A DNA stretch of 64,000 bases. Source: Planctomycetota bacterium. Its GTDB lineage: Bacteria; Planctomycetota; Planctomycetia; Pirellulales; Pirellulaceae. The DNA lies in NCBI GenBank assembly GCA_024277285.1, contig JAJRVM010000042.1:1-64000 (forward strand), in the 5' to 3' direction. Both the position numbers and the translations under genes were made by a program. Below are positions 1 through 8,409 of the stretch, piece after piece (positions within the stretch are counted from its first letter, which is position 1; the number at the start of each line of letters is the position of its first letter). A model generated the notes under the pieces. That model was not told where the DNA came from. It was given only the letters and a program-made list of their open reading frames with translations, and did no database searches.

Positions 1-336
1 GCTGCAGATGATCGCGTCCAAGTCGTCGCGTTCGAGCAGGCGAAGATAGTCTTTGGGCCCTTGGGAGTAGCCCTCCGGCTTACGGTCGCGCGCCTTCCTC
101 ACGATGTTAATCGCGCGGTCCAGGTTAGAGGCTTTGATGTCGCAGAGTGCCGGCACCTCCACACCCGCAGCTAATGCAATGCGCAACAGGTGCGTTCCTC
201 GACTGCCGACGCCGACGATGCCCAGCCGAATCGATTTGGGTGTTGGGCGAGCGCTCACGGCAGGAGCCAAACCGGCCATCAAGCCAGTCGCGGCACCGGC
301 ACGCAGTATCTCGCGGCGGTGGATTTTGTGGTTCAT
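1..336 (-). CDS. Gfo/Idh/MocA family oxidoreductase, N-terminal part (runs off the window start)
   Basis: The reverse strand reads open from an ATG at 336 to the window edge, giving 112 residues without a stop. The N-terminus (MNHKIHRREILRAGAA) has an arginine-rich start followed by a small hydrophobic Ala/Gly stretch, as in twin-arginine-type exported planctomycete oxidoreductases. A Rossmann nucleotide-binding motif follows at about residues 37-46 (IRLGIVGVGSRGTHLL), then LCDI and a segment ending in LDAIIC, the usual layout of the NAD(P)-binding half of this family. The substrate cannot be told from this part. Transcription runs away from the PQQ gene that starts at 535, so the 200-base gap holds divergent promoters. 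The family call is from motifs only; the catalytic EKP motif lies outside the window. Confidence 0.8.
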   Translation of the reverse strand, partial: MNHKIHRREILRAGAATGLMAGLAPAVSARPTPKSIRLGIVGVGSRGTHLLRIALAAGVEVPALCDIKASNLDRAINIVRKARDRKPEGYSQGPKDYLRLLERDDLDAIICS

Positions 337-534
337 CGGCATCTCCGTCAACCTGGTGGGACAAGAAGCTGGTACAATGGGCGTCTGCTGAGCCACGTCG
401 CAATGCGGCGTGGAGTTCAGTGGCGAACCGCCCTTCTCACACGTGCGATTATGGCACTTGTTCGCCGGTAATTCAAACGACGTGGAACGGCGTACCGTTC
501 CGAGTTACCAAAAGGAACTCAAAGAGGCACCGCA

Positions 535-3500
535 ATGAAATTCTTGCGCCTGTTGATCGTGACTCTGACGATGTTGTTTCTGACGCCAAGTTGGGTCGTT
601 TTCGCCGATTGGCCGACCTGGCGGCATGATGCGGCCCGCAGCGGTTCTTGCTCTGAAGAATTGCCCTCGAAGCTCTATCCACGTTGGTCACGTGAGTTGC
701 CAGCCCCTCAGGTCGCGTGGCCGAATGAGGTCCGATTGCAATTCGATATGGCGAACGAACCGATCGTCTTGGGCAAGATGTTGTTTGTCGGATCGTCATG
801 CGATGGCAGCCTGCGCGCGTTTGACACGGAAACGGGGGAAGTCCGTTGGATCTTCTATACGGAAGGGCCCATTCGTTGTGCACCGGTCGCCTGGGAGGGG
901 AGAGTCTACGTTGGTTCGGATGATGGCTTTCTGTACTGCCTGGATGCGAAGACGGGCAGGGAATTGTGGAGTGTTCGTGGCGTACCTGCCGACCGGGCTG
1001 ATTATCGCCAGTTGGGTAACGATCGATTGGTCTCGTATTGGCCGGTGCGTGGTGGCGCGGTTCTGCATGAAGGCACGGTCTACTTTGGCGCCGGCATTTG
1101 GCCTTCGATGGGAGTTGTCATTCATGCGGTCGACGCTCGGACCGGCAAGGTACGCTGGTCGAATGACAAAGTGAGTTATATCGAGCGCGTGCGGCTTGAC
1201 CATAACGACTTGCAAGAGGCGGGGTTATCGCCGCAAGGGTACTTCCTGTTTGCCGAAGGCAAGCTGCACGTTCCGAACGGCCGTTCCATGCCAGCCGGTT
1301 TTGATCCGGTCTCGGGCGAACTGTTGCAATACGTGCAGGGATACCGCCGGGGTGATTCGCGTGTTACGGCCTCGGGCAAGTATCTATTTGTTGGCGATGG
1401 CGGTATCGTCCGAGCAAACGATGGGCACGAAGTAGGCGAACGGTGGCAGGCGGCTGGCGCAGATGCGCCCGACCGATGGAGTACTCCTAAACTCGACTTA
1501 TTTGAAGGCCCGATGTTCGGCTATAACTTTACGCCGGGCTGCACTTTTCGATCCGTTTTCGATGCGGGGATCGCCTATGGAGTCAGCAAGGGATTTCTGT
1601 ATGCGCATGATCTTAGTAGAGCGCACACGGCGCTGTACGAAAAGCAGAAGGGGAATTTTAAATACCATCCGGCAAAATGGATTGCGCCGGAGATCTGGAA
1701 ACGACTTTGGGTTGCGACGAACAAGGACGCTTCCATCACCAGCATGATCAAAGCGGGGCAACGCCTTTACGTTCAAGTCGACCAGTCGATCGTGGTGGTT
1801 GACGCTTCATCAGAGCAGCAAGGCAAGCCCCGCATTGTCGACCGTTATGCGCTAGATGGGACGCCAGCCAGCATGATCGCTGCGGATGGCAAACTATTCG
1901 TTGCCATGAGCGACGGCAGGCTCGTTTGCTATGGCGAGAAACCGGCTGCCGTAGTAACACATGCTCGGCGACGCAAGCCGTTGGCCACTCGGGATGATTC
2001 CGCTCGACAGCATGCGGCGCGCATTTTAGCGCAATCGGAGGTTCGAGAAGGTTACGCGTTGCTGTTGGGGATCCCGAGCGAACGCTTCATCGAGGAATTA
2101 TTATTGCAATCGCAGCTTCATGTGATTGCTGTGGACAAAGACCGCAGCAAGGTCAACGCGTTGCGGCAACGGTTTACGGACGCGGACCTTTACGGCGATC
2201 GGGTCGAGGCCTTTGCGGGTGATCCGCTTACCTTTGAGTTTCCTCCCTATTTGGCAAGTTTGATGATTGCTCAACCGCAGTTGTTGCCGCGCATTGCGAC
2301 TCCCGCCGCGCTAAATCATCTTTTTGAGACACTGCGTCCCTATGGCGGAGTGCTGTTGTTGGCCGGGCAAGATGCCGGTCTGGAGTCGGTTCAAGCCGAA
2401 GTGACCGCGGCTAAACTGGCGTCCGCGACGCTTGCTCGACAGGAGGGCGTGCTGCTCGTACGCCGCGTCGGCGCTTTGCCGGGATCGGTCGATTGGACGC
2501 ACGAAGGGAGTAGTGCGAGTCGCACGTACTATTCGGACGACGATCTGGTGCGTGCTCCCTTGGGGATCCTCTGGTACGGCGATGGACCGGACTACGGTTC
2601 GTCCAAACGCAAGGACTATGGTCGTGGCGTAAAACCGCAGGTGGTTGGCGGACGGGTATTTGCGTTCGATGACGTTCGCCAGATCCTGACTGCCGTCGAC
2701 GCGTATACCGGTCGGCGACTTTGGGATTTCGAGACCACCACGGATCATGTGCGATTTGCGTCGCGTCTTGATGGAATCTACGTTGGTCAAACGCAACGTT
2801 GTGATCGGCTCGACCCGGCAACCGGTGCCATCGCACAGACGTATCAATGTCAGTTGAAGAACGAGCCAGGGCGGGAGTGGGGTGTGGTCGATATTCGCGT
2901 GACGGACGACCATGTTTTCGTTGCGTTTGGCTATGATATTCCCGAAGGGCACAGCCACCAGGCGGTCACGTCGGGGTTGTGGGATTGCGAAGCACTGGTG
3001 GCAATCGACAAGAACAGCGGCAAGCAACTCTGGGTGAAATACCCAGAGCAACGCTACAATATTCACTCGATTGTGGCGACGGAGCGATTGGTGTTGGCCA
3101 CCGATTCGATGTCACCGCAGTTGGCCGACGAACTGCGCCGCCGCGGTAGCTTGCCCAAGACCGTGCCTTCGACTTCCTACGCACTCGATGCTCAGACAGG
3201 TGAAACACAGTGGCAATATTTGGCGGAGTATGATTTGCAGAACCTTGCGAGGTCGTGGCAGTCGGTGCGCGCGAACGACGATTGGACGGCCTATTCACGC
3301 GACCATAACACCGTCCTGTTGGGCAAGTGGTCCGATACGACGGCGATTGACGCGGCATCAGGGACGGTCTTGTGGAAGAATCGTTCGGGACAGCAGCCGA
3401 TCATTGTGCGCGAAGATACCTATATCAATCAAACGGGTAGGCAGTACAGTCTGACGACCGGCAAGCCGGTGAGCGAGGCAAGTTATTTCCGCAAATCGGG

Positions 3501-3795
3501 AGGGTGCAACTATGCGGTTGGGTGTAAACACTTGATGTTGGTAAGGAATAGGAGTGCCACTTACTTTGACGTTGAGAGTCAAAAGGAGTATAGCCTGCGC
3601 AATCTGCGTTCCGGCTGCAGCAACTCGCTTGTCGCGGCCGATGGCCTGCTGAATATGCCTTGTTTCTCGCTCGGATGTGTCTGCAATTATCCGGTGCAGA
3701 CTTCCCTGGCGCTACGGTATATGCCGCAGGCGACACAATGGACCAGTGACACACCGTTTCAGTTGATCAAGCCCAAGCCCAAGAGCGGGAAGTAA
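535..3795 (+). CDS. Secreted PQQ-like beta-propeller protein with an inserted Rossmann/methyltransferase-like segment
   Basis: A protein of 1086 residues with a cleavable signal peptide (about 1-24, ending VVFAD), so it is probably periplasmic or exported. WD40-like PQQ repeats are visible at about residues 70-170 (DTETGEVRWIF, DAKTGRELWSV) and again from about 700 to the end (DAYTGRRLWDF, DAQTGETQWQY, DAASGTVLWKN). Between about 474 and 650 lies a segment that is not propeller-like: it begins with an Arg/Lys-rich linker, then EGYALLLGIPS, VIAVDKDRSKV and a VEAFAGDP motif, resembling a degenerate SAM-methyltransferase fold. The last 60 residues hold several cysteines (SGCSNS, PCFSLGCVCNYP). 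Start choice: ATG at 535 has AGAGG eight bases upstream. A protein- or cofactor-binding role is likely; the reaction is unknown. Confidence 0.85.
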   Translation: MKFLRLLIVTLTMLFLTPSWVVFADWPTWRHDAARSGSCSEELPSKLYPRWSRELPAPQVAWPNEVRLQFDMANEPIVLGKMLFVGSSCDGSLRAFDTETGEVRWIFYTEGPIRCAPVAWEGRVYVGSDDGFLYCLDAKTGRELWSVRGVPADRADYRQLGNDRLVSYWPVRGGAVLHEGTVYFGAGIWPSMGVVIHAVDARTGKVRWSNDKVSYIERVRLDHNDLQEAGLSPQGYFLFAEGKLHVPNGRSMPAGFDPVSGELLQYVQGYRRGDSRVTASGKYLFVGDGGIVRANDGHEVGERWQAAGADAPDRWSTPKLDLFEGPMFGYNFTPGCTFRSVFDAGIAYGVSKGFLYAHDLSRAHTALYEKQKGNFKYHPAKWIAPEIWKRLWVATNKDASITSMIKAGQRLYVQVDQSIVVVDASSEQQGKPRIVDRYALDGTPASMIAADGKLFVAMSDGRLVCYGEKPAAVVTHARRRKPLATRDDSARQHAARILAQSEVREGYALLLGIPSERFIEELLLQSQLHVIAVDKDRSKVNALRQRFTDADLYGDRVEAFAGDPLTFEFPPYLASLMIAQPQLLPRIATPAALNHLFETLRPYGGVLLLAGQDAGLESVQAEVTAAKLASATLARQEGVLLVRRVGALPGSVDWTHEGSSASRTYYSDDDLVRAPLGILWYGDGPDYGSSKRKDYGRGVKPQVVGGRVFAFDDVRQILTAVDAYTGRRLWDFETTTDHVRFASRLDGIYVGQTQRCDRLDPATGAIAQTYQCQLKNEPGREWGVVDIRVTDDHVFVAFGYDIPEGHSHQAVTSGLWDCEALVAIDKNSGKQLWVKYPEQRYNIHSIVATERLVLATDSMSPQLADELRRRGSLPKTVPSTSYALDAQTGETQWQYLAEYDLQNLARSWQSVRANDDWTAYSRDHNTVLLGKWSDTTAIDAASGTVLWKNRSGQQPIIVREDTYINQTGRQYSLTTGKPVSEASYFRKSGGCNYAVGCKHLMLVRNRSATYFDVESQKEYSLRNLRSGCSNSLVAADGLLNMPCFSLGCVCNYPVQTSLALRYMPQATQWTSDTPFQLIKPKPKSGK

Positions 3796-3836
3796 GTGAG
3801 GCATGGTTTGTCGAGTGTCGGAGAGGAGTCACTAAG

Positions 3837-3935
3837 ATGCGTCTGTTGTTGGTGCTCATGCCTGACGCGGCCAGTTGGTGTACGTGTAGTTACCTGAATC
3901 AAGCGACGTGCGCACTCAAGCCGCGCAAGCCATGA
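3837..3935 (+). CDS. Candidate 32-residue peptide, unknown function
   Basis: ATG at 3837 is preceded by AGAGGAG with about eight bases of spacing, stronger than most sites in this window. The 32-residue product starts MRLLLVLMPDA (short hydrophobic N-terminus after one Arg), contains three cysteines (CTC and TC) and ends KPRKP. It begins 41 bases after the PQQ gene and its stop overlaps the left arm of the hairpin at 3931-3964, so it could be the last cistron of that transcript. Not recognised as any family; it may be a chance frame. Confidence 0.3.
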   Translation: MRLLLVLMPDAASWCTCSYLNQATCALKPRKP

Positions 3936-3964
3936 CGCGATATCGCAAGCGATACCGCGTCATG
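3931..3964. terminator. Long hairpin after the PQQ gene, possible transcript end
   Basis: Arms of 15 bases (CATGACGCGATATCG and its complement, 14 of 15 paired) close on a CAAG tetraloop. There is no T-run on either side, so this is not a textbook intrinsic terminator; it could protect mRNA 3' ends or act in factor-dependent termination between convergent genes. Confidence 0.5.
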
Positions 3965-4115
3965 TCGTCAAACGTCATGTAGCCGAAGTGCGGGCCGTGT
4001 TACGAGACCTTGGCAAAACCAACAACGCTGTCAGCCTAGGGCGTTTCGGTTCACGAATTCCGCCTCCGACGATTTCTTCGAACTGCTAAGCGGCCTGCCG
4101 CAAACGCAGCATGCG

Positions 4116-4781
4116 TCAACGGCCGGAACGACTTCGCCCGCGGCGGCTTGCGCGTACTTGGCCTGAGCCTGACGTCATCGCGCCACGCATCTGTTGCCCG
4201 CCACCCGAGCCATCGCGCAGTCGTGTCCGCTGTTGAGTTCCCGCCTGGTTGGCGACACCCGCCTGGCCGGCACCATACCGGTATCGCATTCCCTGACCTT
4301 GCATGGCGCCTTGGCCTTGCATGCCTCGTCGCATTTGTTGGCCGTTACCGGAACCATCGCGCAGTCGTTGCTGAGTTCCCACTTGGTTGGCGACACCCGC
4401 CTGGCCGGCACCATACCGGTATCGCATTCCCTGACCCTGCATGGCACCCTGCCCTTGCATGCCGCCTTGGCAGTTGCCCTGGCCATTGCCTTGCCCCATT
4501 CCGGAACCGTCGCGTAAGCGTTGACGTTGCATCGTGCCGTTTTGTCCACCGGCTCCCGATTGCATCATGCCATACCGATATTGCATCATTTGCCGGTTCA
4601 TCATGCCACTCTGGCCACTCGAGCCGTATTGGCCGCCCCCAGAGCGAGTGCGCATGCCTTGCTGGCCGCCGCCGCCTCCACCTCCGCCGCGTCGGCCACC
4701 ACCGCCACGTGCCATTGCGTCACCCACGGCCATACCCACTACTGCGGTCAAGACCAAACCGATTCCAATCATCTTTTTCAT
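4116..4781 (-). CDS. Secreted Gly/Gln/Arg/Met-rich low-complexity repeat protein
   Basis: The 221-residue product starts with a clear signal peptide (MKKMIGIGLVLTAVVGMAVG, cleavage near DAMA-RG), followed by a poly-Gly tract and then repeats. A unit containing QGAMQGQGMRYRYGAGQAG and an LRDGSG motif occurs twice in full with partial copies, reflected in the DNA as a duplicated stretch of roughly 170 bases (about 4190-4500). The composition is almost only G, Q, R, M, A, S, Y, so it is expected to be disordered. ATG at 4781 has AAGGAGGAGAG just upstream. It lies 122 bases downstream of the DUF2202 gene on the same strand and shares its RMRHRYG/MRYRYG motifs, so the two were probably derived from each other or co-expressed. 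No function is known to me. Confidence 0.75.
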   Translation of the reverse strand: MKKMIGIGLVLTAVVGMAVGDAMARGGGGRRGGGGGGGGQQGMRTRSGGGQYGSSGQSGMMNRQMMQYRYGMMQSGAGGQNGTMQRQRLRDGSGMGQGNGQGNCQGGMQGQGAMQGQGMRYRYGAGQAGVANQVGTQQRLRDGSGNGQQMRRGMQGQGAMQGQGMRYRYGAGQAGVANQAGTQQRTRLRDGSGGGQQMRGAMTSGSGQVRASRRGRSRSGR

Positions 4782-4903
4782 CGAACTCTCCTCCTTACTC
4801 AGGTACGAAAAGAAACATCCTTGCGGTGAATGGCATGCGTCCGTGCGGGAGTTCAGGACTCAGTTGCCTGAACGAATACTCGAAATAGCGGTCCCCTCGT
4901 CGT

Positions 4904-5701
4904 TCAGCGTTGTGACGTGAATGCTCGTAGATGGTTCTGCGAGCCGCGAAGTAGGTTGCCGTAGACCCGTTGCACGTCGCTGTGAGTCACACTGGTAAGC
5001 CCTTCTTTCAGGTCAGCAATATCCAACTCTTCGATCTGGACCCCGACGCCATAAGCGTCCTGAAGCGACACCGAACCGGTGCGGACGAGGTCTTGATAGA
5101 GTTGTGTGAACTTCGAGTTCGAGAAGACGCCAACCGTGTTATCGACGACGGGATCCGTCAGGTTGTGCCGTTGGATCAGACGTGCCATTGCTGCCATGTG
5201 TCGCGATTCAGATTGCGCGATATTGGCGAAGATCGCCACGTTCCACGTCTCACCAAGTGTCACATATACGTCACGCGCCAGCTTCTCTTCTTCACGCATC
5301 AAGAGAACGCTCTCGATCTCCTGGCGGCTCAATTGTCCGGTTGAACTATCCTCGCGGCCGCGCCGATTCGATCGCGATTGACCGTGGCCAGATTGGCGAG
5401 CACCAGACTGATTGGCACCAGACTGATTGGCACCGTAGCGATGTCGCATCCGTCCTTGCCCCATGCCGCGTTGTCGGGTCGTATCTTGTCCTGCCATGCT
5501 GCGTTGCTGTGGCCCCATTCCATTGCGCTGGCACTGTTGCGAGGTGGTACCCGTTTGCCCGCCGCAGCCGTTCTGGCCGTGCGCCGCCCGGCCGCGCCCC
5601 CCTCTTTGATTGCCATGGCCTTGTGCGAAAGCTTCCATGGCAAAAAGAGTCCAAAGCAGGCATGCGGCGACGATAGCGGTTGTTTGGAAGTGCTTTCTCA
5701 T
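4904..5701 (-). CDS. Secreted DUF2202 (ferritin-like) protein with a Gly/Gln/Arg-rich linker
   Basis: The 265-residue product has a signal peptide (MRKHFQTTAIVAACLLWTLF, ending MEAFAQ), a low-complexity linker rich in G, Q, R, N, S (about 28-120), and a C-terminal DUF2202 domain (about 125-260). That domain shows LSRQEIESVLLMREEEKLARDVY and NIAQSESRHM, with Glu and His residues placed as in ferritin-like four-helix metal proteins; the family is uncharacterised biochemically. I chose ATG 5701 because AGAGGAGGAG stands directly before it; a longer frame upstream lacks such a site. In-frame 15-base repeats at 5401-5430 encode ANQSG twice. A metal- or redox-related extracytoplasmic role is inferred from the fold only. 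Confidence 0.85.
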   Translation of the reverse strand: MRKHFQTTAIVAACLLWTLFAMEAFAQGHGNQRGGRGRAAHGQNGCGGQTGTTSQQCQRNGMGPQQRSMAGQDTTRQRGMGQGRMRHRYGANQSGANQSGARQSGHGQSRSNRRGREDSSTGQLSRQEIESVLLMREEEKLARDVYVTLGETWNVAIFANIAQSESRHMAAMARLIQRHNLTDPVVDNTVGVFSNSKFTQLYQDLVRTGSVSLQDAYGVGVQIEELDIADLKEGLTSVTHSDVQRVYGNLLRGSQNHLRAFTSQR

Positions 5702-6331
5702 TAGATCAGACTCCTCCTCTCTTCGGGGTGTTAAACAAAAGGGGGGTAAACAAAAAACGGAATCTCCCGTGCCCGTCTTGCCTGTGCAAATTTTGCAGGG
5801 TCCATCCGGTCGCAATCGAGACATTTGTGCACGGGGGTTGATTCTGTTGACCATGTTGTTTGCCCTGCTGACTGCTTGTCCCTATTGCTGGGGCATGGTT
5901 TGGTCTTGTCGAATGAAAAAGAAGAACACCATGACGGTTCAGTTGATGATGCAAGTCTGATGCCAAAGAGCGAAATCCCGGCATCTCATCGTGGCCGATG
6001 TGAGGTTGGGCGTCGGGAAGATTCCCAAAAGATGGCGTGGGAACGACGCTCCGCGTCGCCAAACGACCCCCAGGGCGGCAGGGCCGCCAATGTTGAAGCC
6101 AACCGCGTCTTGATTCGGTCTCAGCTAAGCGACGGTTGATGGAAAACCTCACGTTCGACCGGCGAAAGACGAAGGGCGCGTTGCTGGTAGCCGACCAGTC
6201 GTGCTCCCAGCCGGGGCAAGCCCGGTGGAGAGCCTCTTCATCAGCGTCTATCTGCGGTCTCTTCCTAAACCGGCTCGTAAGGAGGCCACGGATGTCGAGT
6301 CGAACTAGCACGCCGGGCGGGGCGGCTCACG
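5702..6331. other. 630-base intergenic region with hairpins and a dispersed repeat
   Basis: Between the start of the DUF2202 gene and the 3' end of ubiD. It holds two short perfect hairpins, CGACGC-TCC-GCGTCG at 6044-6058 and GGCGGC-AGG-GCCGCC at 6074-6088, and directly after them one copy of a 67-base repeat (6083-6149). The promoter of the DUF2202 gene must lie near 5720-5850, but no clear -10/-35 pair was seen. Confidence 0.6.
6083..6149. repeat. 67-base dispersed repeat, copy 1
   Basis: From GCCGCCAATGTTGAAGCC to GAAAACCT this stretch matches 24174-24240 with only about four mismatches in 67 bases. CAACCG and CGGTTG near its ends could pair, with an interior loop. It lies in an intergenic region, like the second copy. 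Possibly a short non-autonomous element or a structured RNA. Confidence 0.8.
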
Positions 6332-8239
6332 TTACAGGAACCGGGCCAATGGTCCGCCACGGGCGGCGAGCGCGTCGATTTTTCGGGTCACCTCGGGATC
6401 CTCGACCAGTGGCGGCGCGTGGCGTGGTTTGATGCGCGCGTCGATAACCAGCGCACCGGCACAGCCCCAGTGCTTTTGGCGTTCAAAGGACTCGATGCCG
6501 TAAATGTCGGCGGCAGGATCGCTACGTGTGAAAGTGACCCAGAGGAAGTTGTTGAGTGTGCGCGCCGTGAAATCGCTGTCGTCGGTCACGACGATCAACG
6601 GAAACTGGTTAATCGGATCGGCGGCGATTCGGGTGTCGCAGAACCGTGTCATCGCCTCGAGCCCTTCGTGTTCGAATCGAGGCCCTTGCACTGCGAGCAC
6701 TCCAGGCAGGCAGATCGTCGGCGCTGTGAATCCGGACGGAAGCTGTAGGTCGCTTGGCAATTCTATGGGAAGTGTACGGCAAGGCGCTCCAACGCCTGCC
6801 CACACAACTTTCGAGCCTTCGTTGATCGCGGTACCGCTGTAGTCGAGCGTATCCATGGTGGTGCGCGTTTGGAAATGTATGTCGCGCCTCCAATCAACTC
6901 GACACAGCAGGTGTTGGAAAAATTCCGCCACATCGTGGATATCGAGTTGCGGATTATCTTGGTGATCGACCATCAGTAGGTACTTGGCCAGCGACATTTG
7001 GCCCTGGCCTAGAATCGAATTGGCTTGGGTCAATAGTTCTCGCGGCACGCGCCGCGACTGGTAGGGAACATATCGCTCGCTCCCCACCGCGAGCAGCAAG
7101 GGGTGTACTCCAGCGGCATCGACGGCGTGAACCGCGTGCACACCGGGAATCACCGTTGGGATCATCGGCTCGGTCAGTTCGTGAATCAGCTGGCCGAAAA
7201 TCGTATCTTCCTGAGGTGGGCGCCCGACGACCGTGAACGGCCAGATTGCCCCGGCGCGACAGGTAACTCGTTCGACTCGCAGCACGGGGAAATCGTGCTC
7301 CAGACTGTAGTAGCCCAGGTGATCGCCAAAGGGCCCTTCCGGAAGCAAGTGTCCAGGGTCAATTGCCCCCTCGATACAGAAGTCGGCCTCGCCATAAACG
7401 GGTAGATGTCCCTTGTGGCAAATCATGCCAATACGGTGTCCCGCTAGCGCACCGGCAAACGTGAGCTCCGACATTCCCTCGGGTAACGGCATTACGGCGG
7501 CCAGCATCATCGCTGGCACTCCGCCAACGAAAATATTGACGCGCAATGGGACGTTGTGCTGCAGTGCCTGAGCATGGTGAATACCGATGCCGCGGTGCAA
7601 TTGGTAGTGAAGTCCGACTTCACGATTCGGCTCGTATCGTCCTCCTGACAACTGCACACGGTACATTCCCAGGTTGGAACTCATGAGCCGTGCTCGTTGG
7701 CTGCCGGCCGAGTCAGTGCGATGGGTGTCAGTGCGATGGGTGTCGGCGTGCCCATGATCAGCCGCTTGCGAGCCAACTCGCTCGGAATAGACCTGGGGCA
7801 GCGTGATGAAGGCACCCGCGTCGTCGGGCCACGATTTTAGCTGCGGCAGTTGGTCGATGGTCAGCGATCGAGCGAGCACCGGCCCATGCGAACGGCAGCG
7901 GGGACGCGTGTGCATTGCGGTTGGCAGCGAACGCAGTGTCGAGATGGGGTGTTGCCAGAGTTGGTTCGGATCGGCTTTGATCGCGATCAGCCGTTTCACG
8001 TGTTCCAGCGTATGGCGGAACATGAACCGAGCTCGTTCGATCGTCCCGAATAAATTGGAGACCATGGGGAACTGGCAATTGGACACGTTGTCAAACAGGA
8101 TGGCTGGCCCGCCGCTCAGGAAAACGCGTCGCTGGATCTCGGCGGCTTCGAGTGTTGCATTGATCGGTTCGGCCAGCCGCACCAATTGTCCGGTGTGTTC
8201 CAGGTCGTCGATACACTGCTTCAGATTACGGTAAGTCAT
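6332..8239 (-). CDS. UbiD family decarboxylase (possibly menaquinone-pathway type)
   Basis: The 635-residue product from ATG 8239 (MTYRNLKQCIDDLEHTGQL) shows the UbiD pattern: an N-terminal domain with GGPAILFDNV at about 44-53, a central prenylated-FMN-binding split-barrel region with VGLHYQLHRGIGIHHA and MPLPEGMSELTFAGAL, and EGPFGDHLGYY around 340-350. UbiD enzymes are reversible non-oxidative decarboxylases of aromatic or unsaturated acids using prenyl-FMN made by UbiX. At 635 residues it is longer than classical UbiD (about 490) and its C-terminus (WGCAGALVIDARIKPRHAPPL, followed by DPEV) resembles the long menaquinone-biosynthesis decarboxylases of the futalosine route. A DTHRT motif is duplicated by a 15-base tandem repeat at 7712-7741, a probable loop insertion. 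No ubiX or mqn gene is nearby. Confidence 0.88.
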   Translation of the reverse strand: MTYRNLKQCIDDLEHTGQLVRLAEPINATLEAAEIQRRVFLSGGPAILFDNVSNCQFPMVSNLFGTIERARFMFRHTLEHVKRLIAIKADPNQLWQHPISTLRSLPTAMHTRPRCRSHGPVLARSLTIDQLPQLKSWPDDAGAFITLPQVYSERVGSQAADHGHADTHRTDTHRTDSAGSQRARLMSSNLGMYRVQLSGGRYEPNREVGLHYQLHRGIGIHHAQALQHNVPLRVNIFVGGVPAMMLAAVMPLPEGMSELTFAGALAGHRIGMICHKGHLPVYGEADFCIEGAIDPGHLLPEGPFGDHLGYYSLEHDFPVLRVERVTCRAGAIWPFTVVGRPPQEDTIFGQLIHELTEPMIPTVIPGVHAVHAVDAAGVHPLLLAVGSERYVPYQSRRVPRELLTQANSILGQGQMSLAKYLLMVDHQDNPQLDIHDVAEFFQHLLCRVDWRRDIHFQTRTTMDTLDYSGTAINEGSKVVWAGVGAPCRTLPIELPSDLQLPSGFTAPTICLPGVLAVQGPRFEHEGLEAMTRFCDTRIAADPINQFPLIVVTDDSDFTARTLNNFLWVTFTRSDPAADIYGIESFERQKHWGCAGALVIDARIKPRHAPPLVEDPEVTRKIDALAARGGPLARFL

Positions 8240-8409
8240 AAGGCGCTTGTCGATTATCGGTGATGCTGTTGGTCGCGCAGTTGATCGAGTGGGATATAAC
8301 AGTCCGGCCTCCCCCCTCGCATCATGGGAACCTGTTGCTCTAGAATACGCTGAGCCAATTCGCGGTCCACCGCAACGATTGAAAGAGACGAACACAAAGG
8401 ACGATAACC

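Larger units (their letters stand above)
3796..4115. other. Intergenic stretch with a possible tiny ORF and a hairpin
   Basis: This 320-base gap lies between the PQQ gene and the converging Gly/Gln-rich gene. It holds a 32-residue reading frame with a good ribosome binding site (3837-3935) whose stop codon sits in the left arm of a 15-base-pair hairpin (3931-3964). I see nothing else in 3965-4115 beyond the C-terminal side of the facing gene. Confidence 0.6.

Noticed and set aside
6292..6432. Forward frame with AAGGAGG before ATG 6292
   Set aside because: It runs antisense into the 3' end of ubiD, is Arg/Gly/Pro-rich as expected for a shadow frame, and has no recognisable features.
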